DNA of 43,489 nucleotides from CAG-390 sp964522215 (GCA_964522215.1 CAZFVR010000013.1:1-43489), one strand, 5' to 3'; numbered from the stretch's first letter, positions 7,636 through 16,351 are shown. Numbers and translations are program-made. Notes: generated by a model not told the origin, from the sequence alone.

Positions 7636-7667
7636 AGCCCCCGAGGCTTGACCTCGGGGGCTTTGTT
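7636..7667 (+). terminator. Terminator of paralog A
   Basis: An 11-bp GC-rich stem (AGCCCCCGAGG at 7636-7646, complement at 7652-7662) with a 5-nt loop, then TTTGTT. Confidence 0.85.
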
Positions 7668-7678
7668 ACAGCGCGGGT

Positions 7679-7703
7679 AATTCTTAAGATTTTATTAAGA
7701 ATT
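7679..7703 (+). promoter_or_regulatory. Operator-like repeat TTAAGA-N5-TTAAGA, copy 2
   Basis: Same paired TTAAGA elements and inverted repeat as at 6516-6540, located 11 bp upstream of the second -35 box. Confidence 0.5.
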
Positions 7704-7714
7704 GCCGGAGTATA

Positions 7715-7743
7715 TTGACAAACCACTGTGCGTTATGTATAAT
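7715..7743 (+). promoter_or_regulatory. Consensus sigma-A promoter, Cys-rich secreted protein copy 2
   Basis: TTGACA (7715-7720), 17-bp spacer, TATAAT (7738-7743), identical to the promoter of paralog A. Confidence 0.85.
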
Positions 7744-7806
7744 AAAAACGGACGCAGGAGACAGTAATTGGTCGATATGCGTTACTAAATGTCAAGGAGA
7801 CGGAAA

Positions 7807-8748
7807 ATGAAGACAAGAAAGATCCTCGCAACCATTGCGGCATTTATTGCCGTGGCAACGGTGCTCAGTGCCGCAGCTTTGGCTGTGTCGCTCCAGAGCA
7901 CGCACACCGATGTTACGCCCACCATCGATACCACCACGCCCGAGAATGTTATCTTGCCTGCTATTACCGCCTCCGAAGAAAAGGCGGCGCTGCCGGATAT
8001 TTCGCGTTCCGAACCTGTGCATGAGCACTATCAAGCTTTGGGCGGTCTTGCCTGGATGCGCGCGATCGATGCGCAGATGGAAGAATATCATTTAGCCGAG
8101 GTCGCGCGCCTTGAATGCACACATGAGGACAGCATTGCCTACATTGATACCGATACCGGCATATCATCCGCATATTGTATGCTGTGCGGAGCGACCATTA
8201 TTCTCGCCCAAGCACCCGCGTGTGCCATGGTTACCAATGCAATCAACCGCGATATATGCGTACACGAATACACCGATTGGAATTATTACGATTCCGCAAA
8301 TCACACAAAAATATGCACAAAGTGCATGAAGACCGTATATGAGGCGCATTCGATCGTTCGGGCTGATTGTACAACCTTTGAACATTGTTCTGTCTGCGGT
8401 GGACGTGACAGCTCGTGGGAAAGCGCATCGGGTCATATTATGGCGTATGTTATAGACTGGGACTATCTTGATGCTAACAACGGCTATGACAATGCGGATA
8501 ATTACTATCATATATACAGATGCATAAGGGATGATAATGATTGTCAATATGTATGTGATTATATACCTTTCCGCGAAAATTGTACATTTGATGATCTGTT
8601 TTGGGATGCCGAATCGGATGGTATGCACGAGATGTACTACCGATGCCCGATGTGCGAAGTGCCGTATTTTATAGAACCCGAGATCTGTTACTTTGCCACG
8701 CTTGGATATAATTGTTACAGATGCAATAACCCACATCCCGGATATTGA
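7807..8748 (+). CDS. Secreted Cys-rich protein, paralog B
   Basis: A 313-residue paralog of the preceding gene. It has the same signal peptide and linker (residues 1-88 identical), then a diverged body that keeps the framework: YCMLCG, ICTKCM, HCSVCGGRD, NCTFDD, RCPMCE, NCYRCN. One pair is degraded (RCIRDD where A has RCTRCD). Start and RBS are the same as in paralog A. Own promoter and terminator are present, so both copies can be expressed independently. Function unknown; export with metal-binding or disulfide-stabilised folds is inferred. The junction between identical and diverged sequence at base 8063/8064 is sharp and points to gene conversion or a recent recombination. Confidence 0.75.
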   Translation: MKTRKILATIAAFIAVATVLSAAALAVSLQSTHTDVTPTIDTTTPENVILPAITASEEKAALPDISRSEPVHEHYQALGGLAWMRAIDAQMEEYHLAEVARLECTHEDSIAYIDTDTGISSAYCMLCGATIILAQAPACAMVTNAINRDICVHEYTDWNYYDSANHTKICTKCMKTVYEAHSIVRADCTTFEHCSVCGGRDSSWESASGHIMAYVIDWDYLDANNGYDNADNYYHIYRCIRDDNDCQYVCDYIPFRENCTFDDLFWDAESDGMHEMYYRCPMCEVPYFIEPEICYFATLGYNCYRCNNPHPGY

Positions 8749-8753
8749 CGGAA

Positions 8754-8783
8754 AACGCCCCCGAGGTAAGCCTCGGGGGCGTT
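8754..8783. terminator. Bidirectional terminator between paralog B and the cation ATPase gene
   Basis: A 13-bp stem (8754-8766 and 8771-8783) with loop TAAG separates convergent genes. GTTGATATTTTAG follows on the plus strand, GTTTTCCG on the minus. Confidence 0.85.
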
Positions 8784-8789
8784 GATATT

Positions 8790-11453
8790 TTAGTTTTGTT
8801 TATGCTTGAATACGTGTGAGGTCACAAGCTTTGTGATCTCAACTATCGGTATGATGGCAAATGCCATGGCGGCGGCGATAAGGTATTCAACAAGGCTTAT
8901 GTGAGCAAAGCCGAATGCATCGCTGAGTCCGGGAAGGTAAATTACCGCGGTGGTCAGCACAAATGCGCCGATAATGGATGCCCAAAGCCATACATTTTGT
9001 GTTTTAAGCTTAAATATAGAGCCGTGGAGCGAGCGCATGTTAAAGGAGTGGAAGATCTCTATCAGCGAGAGGGTAAGGAAGGCCATGGTGGTGCCGTCCG
9101 CGCTAAAGCCGTTCTCAATGGTGGAGAGCGCCCAGCTGCCGGCCTCTATGCGGTGGCCGACAAAGTAGGAGAGCACTGTAAGTCCTGCAATTACAAGACC
9201 CTGCAGGGCAATGTGTATGCCCATGCCGCCGGCAAATATGCCGTCCTTTGAGTTGCGGGGCGGACGCTGCATAATGTCAGGCTCGCTCTTTTCCATACCC
9301 AGCGCGATGGCGGGCAGGCAGTCGGTGATAAGGTTGATCCAAAGCAGGTGGACGGGCTCAAGGATGGTAAATCCGAGCAGGGTGGCCACAAAGATGGAGA
9401 GCACCTCGGCAAGGTTGGAGGAAAGCAGGAACTGTATGGATTTACGAATGTTATCGTAAATGCGGCGTCCCTCCTCAACTGCCGCCACGATGGTGGCAAA
9501 GTTATCGTCGGCAAGCACCATGTCGGCCACGTTTTTGGTAACATCGGTGCCGGTAATACCCATGCCAACGCCGATGTCAGAGGATTTGATGGAGGGCGCA
9601 TCGTTAACGCCGTCACCTGTCATGGCGGTTATCATGCCGTGCGCGCGCCATGCATTGACAATTCTCACCTTGTGCTCGGGCTGAACGCGGGCGTAAACCG
9701 AATATTTTTCAATGGTAGCCTCAAGCTCCTCGTCGGAGATAGCGTTAAGCTCCGCACCGGTTATTGCAAGGTCACCCTCGCGCAGTATGCCAAGCTGTCT
9801 GGCTATCGCCGCGGCGGTGTCGCGGTGGTCACCTGTGATCATTATCGGGCGAATGCCTGCCGCACGGCATTCCTTAACTGCATCGATGACCTCCGGGCGA
9901 ACGGGGTCGATCATGCCCGCAAGACCGAGGAATATCAGGTCAGATTCCATCACCTCGGGGGTGTAATCGGCAGGCGCGGCATCGTAGGTGCGGTAGGCGG
10001 CGGCCAGAACGCGCAGTGCGCGGTCGGCAAAGCGCTTGTTGGCCTCGGCCAGCTGAACGCGAAGGTCGTCTGTCATGGGAATGACGGTACCGTTTACCAG
10101 TATCTTGGTGCAGCGGCCTATAACAACGTCGGGCGCACCGGTGGTGTGCTGAATGTAGCCGCCGTCCTTTTGGTGAACGGTGGTCATCATCTTTCTGCCC
10201 GAGTCAAAGGGGATCTCGCCCACGCGAGGAGCGCGCTCCTCAAGCTCGTACTTGGGTAGGCCAAGCTTTGCGGCGTAGTCAACAACGGCGGTCTGTGTGG
10301 GGTCGCCCTCAGATACCGTCTTGCCGCGGGGCAGAACAGCATCTGTGCAGAGCGCAAAGGATTCGGCCAGCAGCTGCTCGTTGTCGCCGTAGTGGTCAAC
10401 AACGGTCATCTTGTTTTGGGTCAGTGTGCCGGTCTTATCCGAGCAGATTATCTGGGTGCAGCCAAGAGTTTCAACTGCCGTCAGCTTGCGGATAACGGCA
10501 TTGCGGCGGGACATGTTTGTAACGCCTATTGAAAGAACTATGGTAACAACGGCGGCAAGTCCCTCGGGAATTGCGGCAACTGCAAGGCTTACGGCCACCA
10601 TAAAGGTATTGAGAATGCTCTCGCCGCTAAAGTTCGGGTACATGCGTATAAGGTCTATACCGAATATAACAAAGCAGATGCCGAGCACCAAAAAGCTCAG
10701 CACCTTGCTCAGCTGATTCAGCTTGAGCTGAAGGGGAGTCTCCTCCTCCTTGGCAAGGGTCAGCGCGTTTGCTATCTTGCCCATTTCGGTCTCCATGCCG
10801 GTGTCAACCACCACGGCCTTGCCGCGTCCGTAAACGGCGGTAGAGCCCATATAGACCATGTTTTTGCGGTCGCCGAGCGGTACTTCACCGTTGTCGGCGG
10901 GGGAGATGGTGTTTGCGGTCTTGAGTACGGGGACAGATTCACCTGTCAGTGCCGCCTCCTCGCACTTAAGGCTGGCGCACTCTATCAGGCGGCAGTCGGC
11001 GGGGATCGAGTCTCCCGCTTCAAGCACTACTATGTCGCCGGGGACAAGCTCATCACTGCGGATGGTGATCTGGCGGCCGTCACGTATCACCTTTGAGGTC
11101 GCGGCGGCTATCTGCTGGAGTGCTTCTATCGCCTTTTCGGCCTTGCTCTCCTGCACAACACCCAGCACCGCGTTGATGATAACAACGGCCATGATGATGA
11201 TAACGTCGGCAAAGGATTCATTTTGCAGTACCGCCGTCACGCCGGATATCACCGCCGCGGCGATGAGGATCAGGATCATGGGGTCGGTAAACTGGCCAAG
11301 CAGCTTGTGGAGGAGAGTTTCTTTTTTTGCCTCGGCAAGCTTGTTTTTGCCGTACTTTGCAAGCCTTTGTTCGGCTTCTGCCGAGCTGAGCCCTGCGGGG
11401 GAGGAGGATTTTGCTTTCAGCACCTCTTCGGCACTCTGCAAATACTCTTTCAT
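8790..11453 (-). CDS. P2A-type cation-transporting ATPase (Ca2+/Mn2+ efflux)
   Basis: An 887-residue P-type ATPase of the SERCA/PMR1-like class. Visible: the actuator motif LTGES (about 169-173), the phosphorylation motif DKTGTLT with Asp339, TGDGVNDAP in the P domain, M4 AAIPEGL, M5 SSNLAEV and M6 NLITD. The last three supply the Glu, Asn, Thr and Asp that bind Ca2+ or Mn2+ in this class. It expels divalent cations from the cytoplasm. ATG 11453 is chosen because AAGGAG lies 11 nt upstream and an upstream TTG does not have one. It lies 77 nt downstream of mntP on the same strand and is probably read from the manganese riboswitch. P2A pumps under such switches are known as Mn/Ca effluxers in lactococci and pneumococci, so Mn2+ is a likely substrate. 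Confidence 0.92.
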   Translation of the reverse strand: MKEYLQSAEEVLKAKSSSPAGLSSAEAEQRLAKYGKNKLAEAKKETLLHKLLGQFTDPMILILIAAAVISGVTAVLQNESFADVIIIMAVVIINAVLGVVQESKAEKAIEALQQIAAATSKVIRDGRQITIRSDELVPGDIVVLEAGDSIPADCRLIECASLKCEEAALTGESVPVLKTANTISPADNGEVPLGDRKNMVYMGSTAVYGRGKAVVVDTGMETEMGKIANALTLAKEEETPLQLKLNQLSKVLSFLVLGICFVIFGIDLIRMYPNFSGESILNTFMVAVSLAVAAIPEGLAAVVTIVLSIGVTNMSRRNAVIRKLTAVETLGCTQIICSDKTGTLTQNKMTVVDHYGDNEQLLAESFALCTDAVLPRGKTVSEGDPTQTAVVDYAAKLGLPKYELEERAPRVGEIPFDSGRKMMTTVHQKDGGYIQHTTGAPDVVIGRCTKILVNGTVIPMTDDLRVQLAEANKRFADRALRVLAAAYRTYDAAPADYTPEVMESDLIFLGLAGMIDPVRPEVIDAVKECRAAGIRPIMITGDHRDTAAAIARQLGILREGDLAITGAELNAISDEELEATIEKYSVYARVQPEHKVRIVNAWRAHGMITAMTGDGVNDAPSIKSSDIGVGMGITGTDVTKNVADMVLADDNFATIVAAVEEGRRIYDNIRKSIQFLLSSNLAEVLSIFVATLLGFTILEPVHLLWINLITDCLPAIALGMEKSEPDIMQRPPRNSKDGIFAGGMGIHIALQGLVIAGLTVLSYFVGHRIEAGSWALSTIENGFSADGTTMAFLTLSLIEIFHSFNMRSLHGSIFKLKTQNVWLWASIIGAFVLTTAVIYLPGLSDAFGFAHISLVEYLIAAAMAFAIIPIVEITKLVTSHVFKHKQN

Positions 11454-11530
11454 TTTTCTTTTTTCTCCTTGTTTTATTATGTAAATATTTTTTACTGACA
11501 AATAATATCTATGCGGCAGTGCGGCAGATA

Positions 11531-12103
11531 TCAGCCAAACACACCAAGGCCGTCAAGCAAGAGCTTAAGCCCTACCAATATCAGCATAATGCCGCCGGCA
11601 AGCTCTGCTTTGGATTTAAATTTGTCGCCAAACACATTGCCGATCTTAACTCCCACGGCAGAGAAGATAAATGTGGTGATGCCGATGATGATCACCGGGG
11701 GGAGGATGCTCTCGCCGTCACCCAGCGACAGGGAGAGTGCAACGCCGACCGCCAGTGCATCAATGCTCGTGGCAATGGCCATGGGGAGCATTGCACGTAC
11801 CGAAAAGGAATCGCTTTGCTCCTCCTCTTCCTTTGAAAAGGACTCGCGTATCATGTTTATGCCTATCACGGCAAGTATCACAAACGCTATCCAGTGACTA
11901 AAGCGGGTTATCAGCTCGGCAAACTGCGAGCCTATAAAGTAGCCGATAAGCGGCATCAGCGCCTGAAAGCCGCCAAAATAAGCACCTGCTATAAGTGCGT
12001 GGCGCGGGCGCAGCTTGCTTACAGACAGCCCCTTGCAGATCGAGACTGCAAAGGCATCCATAGATAGTCCTACGGCGAGCACAAAGATCTCCAAAAAGTT
12101 CAT
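11531..12103 (-). CDS. mntP: MntP-type manganese efflux pump
   Basis: A 190-residue integral membrane protein with six hydrophobic segments in two related halves. Repeat signatures are VGLSMDAFAVSICKG near the N-terminus and ATSIDALAVGVALS in the second half, each with the membrane-embedded Asp typical of MntP (YebN). It exports Mn2+ and protects against manganese excess. The ATG at 12103 follows GAGGATCAGGT. It is directly behind a yybP-ykoY-type aptamer and attenuator (12209-12342), the usual control of this gene. The P2A ATPase gene follows on the same strand. Confidence 0.93.
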   Translation of the reverse strand: MNFLEIFVLAVGLSMDAFAVSICKGLSVSKLRPRHALIAGAYFGGFQALMPLIGYFIGSQFAELITRFSHWIAFVILAVIGINMIRESFSKEEEEQSDSFSVRAMLPMAIATSIDALAVGVALSLSLGDGESILPPVIIIGITTFIFSAVGVKIGNVFGDKFKSKAELAGGIMLILVGLKLLLDGLGVFG

Positions 12104-12208
12104 ACCTGATCCTCTTTTTTATGCCGCGGGTACACCCGCGCGGCAGAATTGATTAGGATACAAAGAAAAAGCCCCCGCCCCGAACTTGCTGCGTCCGACG
12201 GCAGAGGT

Positions 12209-12244
12209 AAAAAAAGAGACTTCTCTGCCGCGGCAGATAAGTCT
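12209..12244 (-). terminator. Riboswitch-controlled attenuator upstream of mntP
   Basis: Minus strand: arm AGACTT (12239-12244), inner self-complementary CTGCCGCGGCAG (12225-12236), arm AAGTCT (12217-12222), then seven Ts (12209-12215). The first arm overlaps the 3' strand of aptamer helix P1 (12236-12241), so the terminator and the folded aptamer are mutually exclusive. Confidence 0.8.
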
Positions 12245-12342
12245 TGTCTTGTGAGGTAACTCATATATCGCGCCATGAGGCGAAGCCTCAGGGTGATGTT
12301 GACGCGATCACGCCCGATGGGGCGCAGACTACTCCCTGTATC
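12236..12342 (-). promoter_or_regulatory. yybP-ykoY manganese riboswitch
   Basis: Minus-strand leader with the family landmarks in order: GGGAGTAG near the 5' end, CGTCAACA in the middle, hairpins formed by GAGGC/GCCTC, ATCGCG/CGCGAT and TGAG/CTCA, and the 3' CAAGAC segment. P1 pairs GATACAG (12336-12342, one bulged C) with CTTATC (12236-12241). Known members bind Mn2+ and raise expression of exporters. Here the aptamer's P1 strand is shared with an attenuator, so an ON switch is predicted: Mn2+ stabilises P1 and frees transcription of mntP and the ATPase. Confidence 0.88.
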
Positions 12343-12349
12343 CTCATAT

Positions 12350-12378
12350 ATTATAGCACAGTTTGCGGCGGCGGTCAA
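12350..12378 (-). promoter_or_regulatory. Promoter of the manganese-efflux operon
   Basis: Minus strand TTGACC (12373-12378), 17-bp spacer, TATAAT (12350-12355). Transcription would start at about 12343, exactly where the riboswitch aptamer begins. Confidence 0.85.
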
Positions 12379-12439
12379 TAGTTTTAGAAAAAATTTTTTA
12401 TTTCTTGCAAAATTGCGTGCAATTATGGCTGATATGTGG

Positions 12440-12445
12440 TATAAT
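12440..12445 (+). promoter_or_regulatory. Extended -10 promoter of the SLOG gene
   Basis: TGGTATAAT (12437-12445) is an extended -10 element without a clear -35 box. It lies 47 nt upstream of the start codon. Confidence 0.55.
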
Positions 12446-12492
12446 ATATGTGATGGCCGTCAGCCGCGAGCTTTCGGCAAAGGAGGTCAGTG

Positions 12493-13002
12493 ATGTTAGA
12501 CATTTTTAATTTTCGCGCAGCTTGCTTTACCGGACACAGAAAGTTTTCAAGGGATGAGGAGCGTGAGGTGCTCGAGCGGCTGGATAGTGCTGTGCGGTAT
12601 CTTATAGAGGAGCGCGATATTCGTGCCTTCAGGACGGGCGGCGCCTTGGGCTTTGATACCATGGCAGCGTATACCGTGATTGGTTACCGTCACATCTATC
12701 CCAAGATAAGGCTTGAATTATACCTGCCCTGCCCGGATCAGACCCGCTATTGGTCGGAGGAGGATCGCAAGTCGTATGAATACATAAAGGATCACGCAAA
12801 TAAGGTCATTTATACGAGCGACCATTATTATGGCGGCTGCATGCACTTGCGCAACCGCCGCTTGGTGAACGGCTCGTTGATCTGCGTGGCGTACTGCCGC
12901 AGCGGCTCGGAGGGCGGCACGGCATATACCGTTGATTACGCTCAAAATCATGGTGTGGAGCTTATAAATCTTTTTGATACACCCATCGCTCCCCGTACCT
13001 GA
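12493..13002 (+). CDS. SLOG-family (DUF1273/YpsA-like) protein
   Basis: A 169-residue Rossmann-like protein of the SLOG superfamily, whose members are thought to bind nucleotides or their derivatives. The family signatures are CFTGHRK near residue 12 and RTGGALGFDTMAA near residue 46. Further on, LELYLPCPDQTRYW and VAYCRSGSEGGTAYT complete the fold. ATG 12493 sits 6 nt after GGAGG; a GTG three bases earlier has too short a spacing. The gene stands alone between the manganese operon and mtlD. The family is clear, but the molecular role is unknown. Confidence 0.85.
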   Translation: MLDIFNFRAACFTGHRKFSRDEEREVLERLDSAVRYLIEERDIRAFRTGGALGFDTMAAYTVIGYRHIYPKIRLELYLPCPDQTRYWSEEDRKSYEYIKDHANKVIYTSDHYYGGCMHLRNRRLVNGSLICVAYCRSGSEGGTAYTVDYAQNHGVELINLFDTPIAPRT

Positions 13003-13170
13003 TCATGTATGCGTATGCGGAGGGATATCATCGCAATGACCACTTTTATCCACGTCCGAATTATCGATAAGATCCAAGATAATATGATGGAATACAGACA
13101 CGGCGGAGTGCCGCCGGTCGCAAAATAAAAACATAAAATAAAAAAGAAAAATAAAAAAGGAAAAAGGATC

Positions 13171-14397
13171 ATGAAAAAAGCACTTATGTACGGTGCCGGT
13201 AACATCGGTCGCGGATTTATCGGCAAGCGCTTCTTCCTCTCCGGCTACCACACGGTATTTGTGGATGTTAATGCCGATATGGTCGAAAAACTTCAGGCCG
13301 CCGGAAGATACCCCATCTACGTTACCAGCGGCGATAAATATCTGCCCGAGTGGGTGGAAAACTGCACCGCGGTCAACGGTCGTGACGAGGCGGCAGTCAT
13401 TGAGGAGATAGCCACCTGCGATATCATGGCAACGGCACTGGGCGTTAACGTTCTGCCGCATGTTGCCTCACTTATCGCACGCGGCATACTTGCACGCCGC
13501 GAGCGGGACGGTCGTCCCCTCAATATACTTATCTGCGAGAACCTTATCGGCTCGGATAAATTTCTGCGCGATCTGGTCGCCCCGCACATCCCCGCGGAGG
13601 CGCAGAGCTATTTTCTGGATGAGGTCGGTTTTGTCAGCGTGTCAGTCGGCATAACCGTTCCCCCCACACCCGAAAAGTTTTTGGCGGAGGATCCGCTTGC
13701 CGTTTGCACCGACCTTTACCGTGAGCTGCCTGCCGATGCACTCGGCTTCCGCCCCGTCGGCGCACCCACACCCGAGATAGACGGTATGGTGGTGTTTAGC
13801 CCCTTTGGCTATTTTATCGAACGCAAGCTGCTGATCCACAATATGGGCCACGCACTTATGGCATATCTCGGCTATCTTAAAAAATACAATTACATATACG
13901 AGGTCGCGGCGGACGGCGAGATAAAATACATCCTGACCCGCGCTTTGGTCGAGTCGGCGCGCGCGCTGGCAAAGCGCCACGGCGCACCGCTTGAGGATGT
14001 TATGAACTTTGTTGAAACGCTCATCCCGCGCCTTGATAATCCCCTGCTTGAGGATACCCTCTTTAGAGTCGGCCGCGATACAAAACGTAAGCTGGCGGCG
14101 GGCGACAGGCTTGGCGGCGCGTATCTGATGGTGCGCGAGCAGGGCGGAGTGCCGGCGCATATCGCCGTTGGCATTGCTGCGGGCTATCTTTTTGACTGCC
14201 CCGAGGATCCCATCGCCGTTGAGGTGTCCGCCTATGCACGCGAGGCGGGGCTTGCCGCCGCGCTTGAAAAATACAGCGGCATCACCGACCCGCGCGATGT
14301 TGCCATGATCAGCGATATCTACACGCTGCTCGATCGCCGCGCATCCTTTGATGAGCTTGTAAAGACCCTCAACGCATATAAGACAGGACTTAAATGA
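13171..14397 (+). CDS. mtlD: Mannitol-1-phosphate 5-dehydrogenase
   Basis: A 408-residue NAD-dependent polyol dehydrogenase, slightly longer than the usual 380 or so. It interconverts mannitol-1-phosphate and fructose-6-phosphate. The nucleotide-binding motif GAGNIGRGFIG is at about 8-18. ICENLIGSD, FLDEVGFVSVS and the catalytic region ERKLLIHNMGHALMAYLGY (Lys and His) are typical of the MtlD/long-chain dehydrogenase family. The ATG at 13171 follows AAAAAGG. No mannitol PTS, regulator or other mtl gene is adjacent, so it may be fed by a distant transporter or serve mannitol synthesis. The 168 nt before it contain no clear promoter. Confidence 0.92.
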   Translation: MKKALMYGAGNIGRGFIGKRFFLSGYHTVFVDVNADMVEKLQAAGRYPIYVTSGDKYLPEWVENCTAVNGRDEAAVIEEIATCDIMATALGVNVLPHVASLIARGILARRERDGRPLNILICENLIGSDKFLRDLVAPHIPAEAQSYFLDEVGFVSVSVGITVPPTPEKFLAEDPLAVCTDLYRELPADALGFRPVGAPTPEIDGMVVFSPFGYFIERKLLIHNMGHALMAYLGYLKKYNYIYEVAADGEIKYILTRALVESARALAKRHGAPLEDVMNFVETLIPRLDNPLLEDTLFRVGRDTKRKLAAGDRLGGAYLMVREQGGVPAHIAVGIAAGYLFDCPEDPIAVEVSAYAREAGLAAALEKYSGITDPRDVAMISDIYTLLDRRASFDELVKTLNAYKTGLK

Positions 14398-14434
14398 TCC
14401 GCCGTCCTTGAGGACGGGGATCTGCCCCAAATAC

Positions 14435-14467
14435 AATACCCGGCTGTCCCATGGGACGGCCGGGTAT
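14435..14467. terminator. Bidirectional terminator between mtlD and the acyl-CoA ligase gene
   Basis: AATACCCGGC...GTCCC, loop CAT region, then GGGAC...CCGGGTATT form a strong stem between convergent genes. A smaller CCGTCC/GGACGG hairpin precedes it at 14402-14417. Confidence 0.8.
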
Positions 14468-14476
14468 TTATATGAT

Positions 14477-16186
14477 TTAGTCGATCGATTTATCGATATT
14501 AAATCTTGTGATCTTTTTGGAGGTGTTTTTTGCAAACTCGGTCTTGCGGAGCTTGACCAGTCCCACCTTCTTGTAGGGAGCCATTCTGGTGTTGGCATCG
14601 CGCACATGCTCGTTAAAGTAGGCCTGTACATCGTCAACGCCGTCAGCTTCAAGCTGCTCGTAGTCGGGGTATATCTCGGCAACTATCACTTCCTTGCCGG
14701 GGTCCTTGCGGCTTTCGCCCGCGTAGACCACTACCTCAAGCACGCCGCGAATGCGGGAGATCTCTGTCTCTATCTCTTCGGGGTAAACGTTCTTGCCGTT
14801 GGAGAAGATTATCAGGTTTTTAAGTCTGCCGGTGATGTATATCCACTGCTGACCGTCATGAATCTCTACCTTGCCATAGTCTCCGGTGCGGAAGAAGCCC
14901 TCATCATCAAACACCGCAGCGGTCGCCTCGGGATCCTCAAAGTAGCCAAGCATAACGTTGGGACCCTTAACGCAGATCTCGCCCTCGCCGTTTTCGTCGG
15001 GATCCTTTATCTTTACCTCCTCGCCGATGATGGGCAGACCAACACTGCCCTTGTACTGCAGCTTGTTGCGGTTGCAGGAGATAAGGGGAGAGCACTCGGT
15101 AATGCCGTAGCCGTTGAGGATGGTAATGCCGATGGCATCAAAGAAATCGATAATATCCTGGTTCAGTGCCGCACCGCCGCAGATGATCATTTCAAGCTCG
15201 CCGCCAAAGGTCTTAAGCACATCCGCAAAAAGCGTTTTGCGCTTGTCAATGCCGATCTTGCGCAGTGCGTTGCTGATCTTAATGCCTTTTTTAAGCTTTT
15301 CCGCCTGACCGGATCTTTCGGCTGTCGCCCAAATACGGCGGTATATGGTCTCCACAAAGAGGGGAACAAGTACCAGGTGCGTGGGCTTTTGCTCCTGGAA
15401 TTCCTTAAGCATATAGCGGATGCCGGAGGAGATGTATATCTCGCAGCCCTGCGCATAGTGACCGATCAGATTCACCACCGTGCCAAAGGTGTGGTGCGGG
15501 GGCAAAAGGAACATGGTCTTTTTGGTAATGGCAAAGTTGTACATGCCCTGGGTCATATCCGATACTATGTTGGTCTGGGAGAGCATAACGCCCTTGCCCT
15601 TACCGGTAGTGCCGGAGGTGAAAACGATGGAGGCAAGGCGGTCCGGGTCTATCTCGTAATCATAGTAGGAATTATCCCCTGCGGCATACTTTTCGCCGCC
15701 GCGGGCGATGAGGGTGTCAATGCTGTCGTCCGCGCCCTCGCCGTTTATGCAAACGTATATCGTAGCGCCGGAATTCGCCTTTATGTGATCAAGCTTGCCG
15801 CCTATCTCCGCACCGTAAAAAACGGCGGTGCAGTGGGCACGCTCGATGGTGGTCAGCATCTCGGAGGCGGGCAGCTCCTTGTCAATCGGCACGGTCACGG
15901 CGCCTATCGACATAAGTGCAAAATAGGAGTACACCCAACCAATGCTTGCGCTGCCGATGATGGCACACTTTTTGTCGCGCAGACCAAGTGAGATGCACTC
16001 GGTGCCAAGGTCGCGAGATGCATCGCGGGTCTGGTTAAAGGAGACTGTTATGACCTCGCTGTCGTTGGGGCTTTTTTTGTAGCCAAAGGCGGTCGCATCG
16101 CCGTGAAGCTCGGCGGCCTGCTCGCTCATTATGCGAAGATCGCGAAATTTTGTAGTCTCATAAAGCGGATAGTTCTTTTTCTTCAT
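14477..16186 (-). CDS. AMP-forming acyl-CoA synthetase/ligase (long-chain type)
   Basis: A 569-residue member of the ANL superfamily. It should activate a carboxylic acid, probably a fatty acid, to an acyl-AMP and then a thioester. Visible: the P-loop-like FTSGTTGKGKGVMLS, the A5 motif GYGITECSPL, and the hinge GRLKNLIIFSNGKNVYPEE. A C-terminal Lys in KNTSKKITRF fits the family's catalytic lysine. There is no membrane segment, so the enzyme is cytosolic or peripheral. ATG 16186 is preferred; an upstream TTG at 16216 is in frame, and the nearest RBS-like AAAGG lies about 13 nt before the ATG. Substrate chain length cannot be read from sequence. Confidence 0.88.
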   Translation of the reverse strand: MKKKNYPLYETTKFRDLRIMSEQAAELHGDATAFGYKKSPNDSEVITVSFNQTRDASRDLGTECISLGLRDKKCAIIGSASIGWVYSYFALMSIGAVTVPIDKELPASEMLTTIERAHCTAVFYGAEIGGKLDHIKANSGATIYVCINGEGADDSIDTLIARGGEKYAAGDNSYYDYEIDPDRLASIVFTSGTTGKGKGVMLSQTNIVSDMTQGMYNFAITKKTMFLLPPHHTFGTVVNLIGHYAQGCEIYISSGIRYMLKEFQEQKPTHLVLVPLFVETIYRRIWATAERSGQAEKLKKGIKISNALRKIGIDKRKTLFADVLKTFGGELEMIICGGAALNQDIIDFFDAIGITILNGYGITECSPLISCNRNKLQYKGSVGLPIIGEEVKIKDPDENGEGEICVKGPNVMLGYFEDPEATAAVFDDEGFFRTGDYGKVEIHDGQQWIYITGRLKNLIIFSNGKNVYPEEIETEISRIRGVLEVVVYAGESRKDPGKEVIVAEIYPDYEQLEADGVDDVQAYFNEHVRDANTRMAPYKKVGLVKLRKTEFAKNTSKKITRFNIDKSID

Positions 16187-16351
16187 TATCTGGAGGTTAC
16201 CTTTCTTATGATGCAAATGATTAGATCAAAATAAACAAAATGTTCAGCGGGGTATCGGAGTGCCGTTGCACCATCCCGCGTGAAAAAATTACTACGGATA
16301 TTTTATCAGCTTTTTTTGCTTATATCAATAACAATGTGTGAACAAAGTGCA

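Larger units (their letters stand above)
7678..8063 (+). repeat. 386-bp perfect direct repeat, copy 2
   Basis: Exact copy of 6515-6900 carrying the same operator-like site, promoter, UTR and first codons, here in front of paralog B. It begins 11 bp after the terminator T-run of paralog A. Confidence 0.95.

Noticed and set aside
12104..12170. GC-rich hairpin TGCCGCG/CGCGGCA near 12121-12144 as a second mntP terminator
   Set aside because: On the mntP strand it is followed by As, not Ts. It is more likely a stem flanking the RBS.
13036..13128. 30-codon open frame between the SLOG gene and mtlD
   Set aside because: A GGAGGG is about 11 nt upstream, but the product has no recognisable features and there is no promoter. 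It may be chance.
14408..15991. 527-codon plus-strand open frame
   Set aside because: It is the antisense shadow of the acyl-CoA ligase gene, which has full family motifs; the plus frame has no recognisable domain or RBS.
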